From: Gallionellaceae bacterium
GTDB lineage: Bacteria; Pseudomonadota; Gammaproteobacteria; Burkholderiales; Gallionellaceae
DNA length: 5,749 bases
NCBI GenBank assembly: GCA_003151655.1
Contig: PLYB01000300.1
Coordinates: 1-5,749, forward strand
Direction of reading: 5' to 3'
Shown one piece after another: positions 1-5,211 of the stretch. A program made the position numbers and the translations under genes. The notes beneath the pieces are model-generated. The model saw nothing but the letters and a program-made list of their open reading frames with translations. It ran no database searches and had not been told where the DNA came from. How positions within the stretch are numbered: position 1 is the first letter of the stretch; each line of letters starts with the position of its first letter.

Positions 1-242
1 TGCGTCGCGGCATGAGCCGAAAAAGCTGGGCCGAGGACTTGAGCCAGGCTTACGATGCGTTGTGCCTGCAAGTGGCGGCAGGAAAATCGGCCTTTATCAA
101 TCCCTACGCTGCCACCAGTCCGGCAGAATTCTTTGCGGTGGTGAGCGAGTATTATTTTACAGCGCCAGATGTTTTGAAAAACTGCTGTCCTAGTGTCCAT
201 AGGCAACTGACGCTATTTTACCAACAGCCTGTACTGCGCTGA
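1..242 (+). CDS. mtfA: MtfA-like zinc-dependent peptidase, C-terminal part (5' end outside window)
   Basis: The frame is open from base 3 to the TGA at 240-242, so the gene enters from the left and only about 79 C-terminal residues are seen. The ATG at 12 is internal. The stretch YAATSPAEFFAVVSEYYF followed by a PDVL...P.VHRQLTLFYQQ ending matches the C-terminal signature of the MtfA family (Mlc titration factor A, peptidase family M90). In Escherichia coli, MtfA is a cytosolic metallopeptidase that binds the repressor Mlc. The HExxH zinc motif lies upstream and is not visible; the Glu-containing AEFFAVVSE segment is expected to carry the third zinc ligand. The end is slightly unusual: relatives typically read FYQQDP, whereas here it is FYQQPVLR and stop, and the last codons overlap the start of the higA remnant. 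The family call is firm; activity cannot be judged from the fragment. Confidence 0.85.
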   Translation, partial: RRGMSRKSWAEDLSQAYDALCLQVAAGKSAFINPYAATSPAEFFAVVSEYYFTAPDVLKNCCPSVHRQLTLFYQQPVLR

Positions 243-420
243 GCGAAAATCACCAAGGGAAACGCAGTGGTATCTCCCCTGAAATGGCTCTCCGCTTGGG
301 GGCATTGTTGGGCAATGGAGCTCACTATGGGTGGGCATGCAAACAAAATATGACCTGTGGCAAGCGGAAGCCAAACTGCACGATGTGCTGCAACGAATGC
401 AGCGCATTACAGAAGCTTGA
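233..420 (+). pseudogene. higA: Degraded HigA-type antitoxin (addiction module antidote), N-terminus missing, frameshifted
   Basis: Reading three frames in turn recovers the C-terminal two thirds of a HigA/VapI-type Xre-family antitoxin: TALS then ITKGNA (to 266), then GISPEMALRLGALLGNGAH (269-325), then WVGMQTKYDLWQAEAKL...ITEA with TGA at 418-420 (from 328). The SPEMALRLG and MQTKYDLWQAE blocks are characteristic of the family. Frame breaks lie near 245, at 267-268 (one base short) and at 326-328 (one base short). The N-terminal half of the helix-turn-helix domain is absent because the mtfA end occupies its place. No HigB/RelE-like toxin is seen. I infer a dead remnant of a toxin-antitoxin module joined to the 3' end of mtfA by deletion or recombination. 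A partner toxin elsewhere cannot be excluded. Confidence 0.8.
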
Positions 421-949
421 TGTCTTCGTATTCTAATACCGAGTATAGCGCCTGACTGTCTTGTTCAAGTCACTGGTTCTGCGATAGTGGACAGCCACCT
501 GTAGGTTACTTCCCCTTCGTTTAGAGATGCCCTCCATGCGGCCTGTGCGCTCGCCGTCGAATCTGACGTTTTTGTATCTGCAGATCACCGACAACTCGCC
601 GCAGCCAGAAGGGCGGATATTAAGGTTGTTGATGTGCCGCGATTCATTTATCGCTTACCACATTTTTACAAAAAATACACCTATCTGCGTTGATAGGTTT
701 CTAAGCTGTAAATTTCATGTATGTTTTACTAAATGAACTTGCGTTAAGACAATCAGGGAGTCCGTCGTGCAATGCTTCGATCAGCTCGGTACAGGGCGGG
801 CGAAGAGTAATGGGGCATCGACGGAAATGATTAGAAGTAGGGTAGTGGAGGGGATTTTTCTTCCCCGTTAAAAAATGGATTTCCGCGTTGACGGGAACCA
901 GAGCCAACAGTAGTTCTTGTTTCAAAGGGGCGTCACATGTCATCTGCTT

Positions 950-978
950 CATATCACTGATTCCAGAAACCGAAAAAA
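950..978 (+). repeat. Degraded copy (R4) of the dispersed palindromic repeat
   Basis: This segment aligns without gaps to 4231-4259 inside the intact-looking copy R3. Both contain TTCCAGAAACCGAA followed by an A-rich run, and the flanking bases match (CA.ATCAC.G), with four mismatches over 29 positions. The downstream arm is poorly preserved: TCCCTG at 986-991 may be a trace of CTGTCCCC. It lies upstream of the FN3 gene, so that gene too has repeat-family sequence on both sides. Confidence 0.5.
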
Positions 979-1042
979 GAGAGAGTCCCTGTTCCTGCAG
1001 TTATCAAAGTCTAATGCTGGAAAAAAGTTAAAATCACATTTT

Positions 1043-1050
1043 AAGGGGGG
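1043..1050 (+). promoter_or_regulatory. Strong Shine-Dalgarno that fixes the start of the FN3 protein
   Basis: AAGGGGGG followed by AAGGG lies 7 bases before the ATG at 1058. That ATG opens directly into a signal peptide. The same frame is open upstream to an ATG at 917, but the extra 47 residues are polar and basic, would bury the signal peptide and have no such binding site, so 1058 is preferred. Confidence 0.7.
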
Positions 1051-1057
1051 AAGGGAT

Positions 1058-1357
1058 ATGAATAAGGCAGTGCTACGGGCTTTGTTTGCGGTGTTCGCAG
1101 TGATTATTTCATTAAATGTAGAGGCAGCAAAAGAGCCGGATGCCCCCTCCATTGGCACCGCTTCCGCCGGCGATGCACAAGCAACGGTAACTTTCACCGC
1201 CCCAGCCTCGAATGGCGGCTCGACCATCACCGGCTATACCGTGATCTCATCACCTGCGGATGGTGTGGACAGCAACGTAGGCACTAGCAGCCTAAGCCAT
1301 GTAATCACCGGGCTAAAAAACGGCACGCCCTATACCTTCTACCGTTACAGCGATTAA
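1058..1357 (+). CDS. Secreted FN3-repeat protein, N-terminal part, ended early by a frameshift
   Basis: Read as it stands, this frame makes 99 residues. It starts with a Sec signal peptide (charged MNKAVLR, hydrophobic core ALFAVFAVIISL, cleavage likely after VEA at residue 23), then most of a fibronectin type III domain (PDAPSIGTA...ATVTFTAP...ITGYTV...ITGLKNGTPYTF). After residue 94 it turns into YRYSD and stops. The parallel position in the second repeat reads CCTTCACCG, whereas here it is CCTTCTACCG, so the extra T at about 1340 causes the break. Removing it continues the domain in frame into the next entry and gives one protein of 531 residues (94 + 437). It could be a real inactivating mutation or a sequencing or assembly error. 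The run is not homopolymeric, so slippage or phase variation is unlikely. Export to the periplasm or surface is expected from the signal peptide. Confidence 0.75.
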   Translation: MNKAVLRALFAVFAVIISLNVEAAKEPDAPSIGTASAGDAQATVTFTAPASNGGSTITGYTVISSPADGVDSNVGTSSLSHVITGLKNGTPYTFYRYSD

Positions 1358-1652
1358 TAAAATAGGATCAAGCGGCGCTTCAGCTGCTTCGAATAGCATA
1401 ACACCAGTAGCTGCAGTAGCGCCTGGTGCCCCGACCATTGGCACAGCTTCCGGTGGCAATGCACAAGCAACGGTAACTTTCACTGCCCCGTCTTGGGATG
1501 GAGGCTCGGACATTACCGGCTATACCGTGATTTCATTACCTGCAGATGGCGTGGATAGCAACGCTGGCATTAACACCCTAAGCCATGTAATCACTGGGCT
1601 AAAAAATGGTACACCCTATACCTTCACCGTTATAGCGATCAATAAAATAGGA
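1151..1652 (+). repeat. Tandem near-identical FN3-coding repeats
   Basis: Two units, 1151-1367 and 1437-1652, share long identical blocks such as GCACAAGCAACGGTAACTTT (1175 and 1461) and CTAAGCCATGTAATCAC. The offset is 286 bases before position 1340 and 285 (95 codons) after it, which independently locates the single-base insertion. A third, more diverged unit follows at an offset of 279 bases (93 codons). The high DNA identity of units 1 and 2 indicates a recent duplication or gene conversion and makes the array prone to unequal recombination. Confidence 0.85.
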
Positions 1653-2654
1653 ACGAGTCCAGCTTCTGCGCCATCAAATATCATAACTCCTGCGACGGTG
1701 CCGGGTGCTCCGATCATTGGCATCGCCGCTGGAGGTGATGCTCAGGCTCAGGTGACCTTCACTGCACCTGCATCCAATGGCGGTGCCGAGATCACTAGCT
1801 ATACAGCTACTTCCAAACCCGGTGGCAAATCTGGAGACTGTACGGCATCGCCTTGCACTGTTAAAGAATTGTCAAACAAAGTTGCTTACACCTTCACCGT
1901 GGTGGCGACCAATAAGGTAGGCAATAGTGCGTTTACTTCGGCTGTATCAAATAGCATAACTCCCGAACCTGCCAAACTTGCTGTACCAAGCACGGAAGGC
2001 GACATCACCAATGACTATATAACTTTCGAATCAAAAACTGGAAAAATATTTTGTATACATGATCCAGCAGAAGGAGATAAACCTCTAAAATGTGAGATTC
2101 CCATACTTTACGCTGATGAAAATACTGAAATCGAGATCCGAAAGCAAGATACAAATTCAGGAATAGACCTAGTTGCGGTTACTCTCATTAACACAAAATG
2201 TAATGACGAATTAAGATGCATAACAAAAAATGATGGTAATCTTTATACAGTATCCGAGAGTCAGATGTTGAATTTCCTTCACGAGCGAGATGGTTTTGCG
2301 TGGGGGATGTTAACTGTGCCCTACAAATATTATCCTAGCATTGGTCAGATCACTTCTCAAGCTTCGGTTGGCGCTTTTATGGGATACACATGGGATTGGG
2401 ATCGATTTGCAATTACCCCCCTTGCTTCAGTCGGTTTTGCGCCATTGACCATACAGAATACTCAAGGCAGTACAGCGACCACGAATGATGTTACTGCATA
2501 TCATTGGGCGATCGGCGCACTTTTTACGGCAAAGAAAAGGACTGGATTCCAAGCAGGCATTGTTTTTGGAATGGATGTGGTTTCATCAGCGACACCATAC
2601 CTGTTCAACAAAGTGCCTTGGGTAGCATTGGCTCTTGGCTACTCATTTCAATAG
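1341..2654 (+). CDS. FN3-repeat protein, continuation after the frameshift: FN3 domains and C-terminal barrel-like domain
   Basis: This is the downstream frame of the same gene; residues are numbered in the repaired 531-residue protein. It completes FN3 domain 1 (about 26-119) and adds FN3 domain 2 (about 120-213) and FN3 domain 3 (about 215-305). The repeats share TFTAP.SNGG, ITGYT, YTFTV.A.NK.G and SN.ITP, as in common bacterial FN3 domains. Residues 306-413 contain four Cys (332, 345, 381, 387); with Cys260 and Cys266 in domain 3 these could form disulphides outside the cytoplasm. Residues about 414-531 alternate polar and apolar with many aromatics and Gly (GAFMGYTWDWDRFAITPLASVGF, and an ending ALALGYSFQ), which suggests outer-membrane beta-strands. 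I infer a surface protein displaying FN3 domains from a barrel-like anchor, perhaps for adhesion; no ligand is known. The first start codon in this frame, GTG at 1527, lies inside FN3 domain 2 and lacks a signal peptide, so it is unlikely to be a natural start. Confidence 0.7.
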   Translation, partial: TVTAINKIGSSGASAASNSITPVAAVAPGAPTIGTASGGNAQATVTFTAPSWDGGSDITGYTVISLPADGVDSNAGINTLSHVITGLKNGTPYTFTVIAINKIGTSPASAPSNIITPATVPGAPIIGIAAGGDAQAQVTFTAPASNGGAEITSYTATSKPGGKSGDCTASPCTVKELSNKVAYTFTVVATNKVGNSAFTSAVSNSITPEPAKLAVPSTEGDITNDYITFESKTGKIFCIHDPAEGDKPLKCEIPILYADENTEIEIRKQDTNSGIDLVAVTLINTKCNDELRCITKNDGNLYTVSESQMLNFLHERDGFAWGMLTVPYKYYPSIGQITSQASVGAFMGYTWDWDRFAITPLASVGFAPLTIQNTQGSTATTNDVTAYHWAIGALFTAKKRTGFQAGIVFGMDVVSSATPYLFNKVPWVALALGYSFQ

Positions 2655-2684
2655 CAACTATGAAAGTTAGATTGGCAGAACAAA

Positions 2685-2732
2685 GGGGGACAGGCCACGG
2701 TTTAGAAGCCGAATAAACCGTGGTCTGTCCTC
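2685..2732. repeat. Palindromic repeat R1 (REP/MITE-like)
   Basis: A 17-base arm GGACAGGCCACGGTTTA (2688-2704) pairs with TAAACCGTGGTCTGTCC (2714-2730), with one G-T wobble and a 9-base loop. It lies about 30 bases after the stop of the FN3 gene. The right side (2709-2735) recurs in R2 at 2832-2858 with 26 of 27 bases identical. No T-run follows, so a role as a classical intrinsic terminator is uncertain, though the hairpin may stabilise the 3' end of the mRNA. Confidence 0.8.
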
Positions 2733-2805
2733 AGTTTACGGTCACGTATCTTTGCGCCTGTTCGCATTAGCACGTGTTATCACTTGCTATGGAATTGAAA
2801 AAAAT

Positions 2806-2854
2806 GGGAGCAGACCACCGTTTCCAAAAAACCGAATAAACCGTGGTGTGTCCT
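2806..2854. repeat. Palindromic repeat R2 (REP/MITE-like)
   Basis: CAGACCACCGTTT (2811-2823) faces AAACCGTGGTGTG (2838-2850), with 11 of 13 positions complementary. It belongs to the same family and orientation as R1 and R3, sharing the core CCGAATAAACCGT. It sits 123 bases after R1 and about 95 bases before the start of the membrane-protein gene. Confidence 0.75.
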
Positions 2855-2884
2855 CAGTATTCCCCTGTTGCAGGTAGATTGTGA

Positions 2885-2918
2885 TGGGATAATAATGATT
2901 AACTACTTCATAATCCCA
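2885..2918. promoter_or_regulatory. Possible operator dyad near the promoter of the membrane-protein gene
   Basis: TGGGATAAT (2885-2893) and ATAATCCCA (2910-2918) form an inverted repeat with 8 of 9 positions matching across a 16-base spacer. GATAAT at 2888-2893 and CATAAT at 2909-2914 both resemble -10 boxes, but neither has a good -35 box at normal spacing. The dyad ends about 30 bases before the start codon, a plausible place for a repressor site. This is inference only. Confidence 0.3.
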
Positions 2919-2935
2919 ACTGCTTCGATATAGTA

Positions 2936-2940
2936 AAGGA
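2936..2940 (+). promoter_or_regulatory. Ribosome binding site that selects a GTG start
   Basis: AAGGA lies 8 bases before the GTG at 2949, which opens the long frame. The nearer ATG at 2941 touches the binding site and leads to a stop after ten codons. An in-frame TAA at 2934-2936 prevents extension upstream, so GTG 2949 is the best start. Confidence 0.65.
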
Positions 2941-2948
2941 ATGAAAAA

Positions 2949-4184
2949 GTGCAAGAAATTCCAAAAGGTTTAATAGGTGCTGGTAAACACATTTCTAAAA
3001 TAGTCTCATTCCAGTTAAATCAAACTATAGCTGATATTAATAACAACGAAAAAAGTATTTTATTTATGAGGGCTGCAGCCCTGCGCGACATATTTCCTGT
3101 CTCAAAACATGAATCCGATTTTGAAGAAATACTAAGCGAAATTTGCAGGAAAGCGCCTAGAACAACAAGGGAAAACTTTGGGCTTCTTAAACAAGCATTT
3201 GGGAATTCAATTAGCGATGTTATATCCGCAATAGAAGGGATTGCTAGATTTATTGGCTTGGCTTGTTTAGAAAGCTATTTGATATCAACAGAAGATGCGA
3301 TATACGGATCAAAACTGAAACTGGCTTCACTTGAATTGGGACTAGATACTAATCTGCCCGATTCGCAACTGTTGTCTGTTATATATACCCATAAAGGCCT
3401 ACTTCCAGGCTTAATCTTAGATAGATTTGAAGAAAGCGTAAGCGGTGGAATTAGTAAAATTAATGAAGTCTCAAATGATATCGATACAACAGTTTCTAAC
3501 TGGGAGAACAGACTCAAACAATCGGAAACATCGTGCCAAGATATCCAGAATAAAATTGATAAATACATTGAGGCACTGAAAAAATATAGCGAGGAATTTG
3601 CATTTTTAGGGTTATTTAAAGCATTTGAGGGTTTTTTTAAAAGGAAGAAATCTGAAAATCGAGCATGGGGAGCAATGGCAGTTATCATTGCTTGCGCCAT
3701 GTTTTTAATTGTTGTTTTTGGACACCAAATTGCCGATAAAATTGAAGATAAAATTGCAGTGCCAATTGAGCAAGTCATTACTATTTCATCAAAGCTAACA
3801 GATAGTAAGTCAGTCGTGTCTGAAAAAAAAGAAGTATCACCTAAGGTCGAATCACAAACTTTAAATGAAGAGAAATTTAATTGGGCATCAATATCTAAGC
3901 TATTGCCAATTATGGGCATTGAAATCTTGTTGCTCTATTTCTTCAGGATTTCATTGACCCATTTTAATTCGACTAAAGCGCAGATGTTGCAGCTTGAAGT
4001 GAGAATGTCGGTTTGTCAGTTTATTCAAGATTATGTTAGCTTTGTAAAGGAAAATAAAGATGTAGATTTGTCTAAGTTTGAGGCTATGGTATTTAGCGCA
4101 ATAGCTTCAGATGATGAAAAAATGCCGAGTACGTTTGATGGGATTGAGCAATTAACCGCGCTTGTTAAAAACTTAAGAGGATAG
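2949..4184 (+). CDS. Unrecognised two-transmembrane coiled-coil protein, AT-rich accessory gene
   Basis: The 411-residue protein starts at GTG with a well-spaced AAGGA. Residues 1-165 look like a soluble helical domain. Residues about 168-216 are rich in charged and polar helix formers and probably form a coiled coil. The basic patch KRKK (231-234) precedes a first membrane segment at about 240-258 (GAMAVIIACAMFLIVVFG). A charged loop of about 58 residues follows, then a second segment at about 317-333 (KLLPIMGIEILLLYFF), and a helical cytosolic tail to 411. By the positive-inside rule both ends would be cytoplasmic. The two-helix core followed by a short helical tail loosely recalls the DUF6161 family, but I cannot confirm that, and no catalytic motif is visible. 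The gene is much more AT-rich than the minus-strand operon (15 G+C of 60 at 3001-3060), stands alone on its strand and lies between palindromic repeats, all suggesting acquisition by transfer. A membrane effector or stress/defence role is possible but unproven. Confidence 0.75.
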   Translation: MQEIPKGLIGAGKHISKIVSFQLNQTIADINNNEKSILFMRAAALRDIFPVSKHESDFEEILSEICRKAPRTTRENFGLLKQAFGNSISDVISAIEGIARFIGLACLESYLISTEDAIYGSKLKLASLELGLDTNLPDSQLLSVIYTHKGLLPGLILDRFEESVSGGISKINEVSNDIDTTVSNWENRLKQSETSCQDIQNKIDKYIEALKKYSEEFAFLGLFKAFEGFFKRKKSENRAWGAMAVIIACAMFLIVVFGHQIADKIEDKIAVPIEQVITISSKLTDSKSVVSEKKEVSPKVESQTLNEEKFNWASISKLLPIMGIEILLLYFFRISLTHFNSTKAQMLQLEVRMSVCQFIQDYVSFVKENKDVDLSKFEAMVFSAIASDDEKMPSTFDGIEQLTALVKNLRG

Positions 4185-4213
4185 TTCCGTCTCATTTTGA
4201 GCAATTGAATAAT

Positions 4214-4275
4214 AGGGGACAGACCTAGGGCAGATCACGGTTTCCAGAAACCGAATAAACCGTTGTCTGTCCCCT
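4214..4275. repeat. Palindromic repeat R3 (REP/MITE-like), between convergent genes
   Basis: The ends are a perfect 10-bp inverted repeat, GGGGACAGAC (4215-4224) and GTCTGTCCCC (4265-4274). Inside, CACGGTTT pairs with AAACCGTT imperfectly. The left arm appears partly duplicated (AGGGGACAGACC then AGGGCAGATCACGG), making this copy longer than R1 and R2. It shares 22 of 23 bases of the right core with R1. It lies about 30 bases after the plus-strand stop and about 57 bases beyond the minus-strand dioxygenase stop, so its hairpin could separate the two converging transcripts. Confidence 0.8.
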
Positions 4276-4332
4276 GATTTAATTAAATGCTATCTACCAT
4301 CGGATTTATTTGGCATTGAATTGTGAAGCTTT

Positions 4333-5208
4333 CTAACTCACTGTTAATCTATCCAGATACCGTGCTCGATACAGCAAACGTGGTTTTGCCGGATCGTCGG
4401 TGAACGCAGTGCGGTCATGCAGTACGTTGTTGCACAGCAAGCCCATTCCTTGCTCCATGCGAAGAGAGTGAATATGCGGAGTTTGGGTAGCCAGTAATTG
4501 TTCAAGTTGTGCGACTGCCGCGCGCGTGATCTCGTCCTGTTTCCATTCGATGCTGCGGGTGCGTGCGGTGTAGCGCATGTGCAACCCGCCGCTGACAGGG
4601 TCAACGGAGAACACCGGGCCGGACTGGGCTGGGCGAATACCGTCAATTGAGTCCACCCGTTCAGGGATGGTCATTGCATCGGGAGCGGAAAGTGCCCTGA
4701 TGAAATCAATATTCTCATCGCGCAACATCAGGTAGGCTATTTCATGATCCATCACTCGATTCTCACCGCCGATCCCGGCACTCTGGGCGCAGTGAAGTAC
4801 CATGCTGCGTATCTCACGTTCCGGCGGATTGTAATAGCCATCGGTATGCCATTTGATGGCTCGGTCGGTGTAAGGGATGTAGGCTTGCCGTTTGCCATCG
4901 TTATTGCACACGGTGAGGCGCGTGACACCTTGCTCCCCCGCCAGCCAATTGGCATCAAGACGCTTTAGTCCGAACTGCGCACCAAAATTTTGCACTGTGC
5001 GTTCGTCCATCGCGGTACGGGTTGCATAGATCACCATATTGCTGCGCTGGTAGCGCGACTTTAGTTCGGCGCGCTCTGCGATCGTTACGGCATTGGGATC
5101 TTTGATTTCGACGATCAATTCATCGGCTTTTGTGATGGCGTGCGCCAATTTGACCTCACGCCAACGCAAATATGTTTCTGTATTTTCCAAATTGAAAGGA
5201 TTGGACAC
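4333..5208 (-). CDS. TauD/TfdA-family Fe(II)/2-oxoglutarate-dependent dioxygenase
   Basis: The 291-residue protein is of normal length for the TauD/TfdA family (TauD itself is about 280). These cytosolic enzymes use Fe(II), O2 and 2-oxoglutarate to hydroxylate a substrate, releasing succinate and CO2. The metal-binding facial triad is visible: H121 and D123 in WHTDGYY and the distal H264 in NNVLHDRTAF. R281 in LLYRARYLD fits the arginine that holds the 2-oxoglutarate carboxylate. The substrate cannot be named; nothing visible points specifically to taurine. The start is GTG at 5208, giving MSNPFNLENTETY. The upstream stop ends 3 bases before it, and GAGGG at 5219-5223 lies about 10 bases upstream as a possible binding site, so translation is probably coupled to the preceding gene. 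The stop is TAG. Composition is G+C-rich and unlike the gene at 2949-4184, consistent with a resident chromosomal gene. Confidence 0.88.
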   Translation of the reverse strand: MSNPFNLENTETYLRWREVKLAHAITKADELIVEIKDPNAVTIAERAELKSRYQRSNMVIYATRTAMDERTVQNFGAQFGLKRLDANWLAGEQGVTRLTVCNNDGKRQAYIPYTDRAIKWHTDGYYNPPEREIRSMVLHCAQSAGIGGENRVMDHEIAYLMLRDENIDFIRALSAPDAMTIPERVDSIDGIRPAQSGPVFSVDPVSGGLHMRYTARTRSIEWKQDEITRAAVAQLEQLLATQTPHIHSLRMEQGMGLLCNNVLHDRTAFTDDPAKPRLLYRARYLDRLTVS

Positions 5209-5211
5209 TGC

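Larger units (their letters stand above)
421..1057. other. 637-bp stretch without a supported gene
   Basis: No frame here gives a recognisable protein. The reading frames at 527-736 (plus) and 701-952 (minus) match no family I know and have no convincing ribosome binding site. A minus-strand frame without stops runs from 654 to the TAG at 433-435 (73 codons) but lacks a good start. Small structures visible are a perfect 7-bp dyad ACCTATC/GATAGGT at 679-685 and 692-698 in an AT-rich patch, a GGGGA/TCCCC dyad at 850-854 and 862-866, and a degraded repeat copy at 950-978. The stretch probably holds decayed sequence plus the upstream region of the FN3 gene, whose promoter I could not place convincingly. 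Confidence 0.5.

Noticed and set aside
527..736. 69-codon plus-strand frame
   Set aside because: It has no recognisable protein and no convincing binding site; part of it is antisense to an equally open minus-strand frame.
822..885. Nested dyads CGGAAAT/ATTTCCG and GGGGA/TCCCC as a structured RNA or terminator
   Set aside because: The stems are short and far apart, with no T-run after the inner hairpin and no match to a known RNA class; chance pairing is likely.
701..952. 83-codon minus-strand frame
   Set aside because: There is no family resemblance and no clear ribosome binding site, and it lies in a stretch with degraded sequence.
917..1057. Upstream ATG at 917 as start of the FN3 protein
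   Set aside because: It would add 47 polar, basic residues before a clear signal peptide; the strong Shine-Dalgarno at 1043-1050 serves the ATG at 1058, and the extension overlaps repeat copy R4.
2685..2854. R1 and R2 as a CRISPR-like array
   Set aside because: There are only two copies with unequal, imperfect palindromes and no spacer regularity or cas genes; a dispersed repeat family explains them better.
2941..2973. ATG 2941 short leader peptide
   Set aside because: The ATG abuts the ribosome binding site with no spacing and the peptide has no attenuator-like features.
3275..3919. 214-codon minus-strand open frame
   Set aside because: It lies fully antisense within the 411-residue gene, whose ribosome binding site, membrane helices and full-length frame are far more convincing; the translation is Ser/Leu/Ile-rich antisense text.
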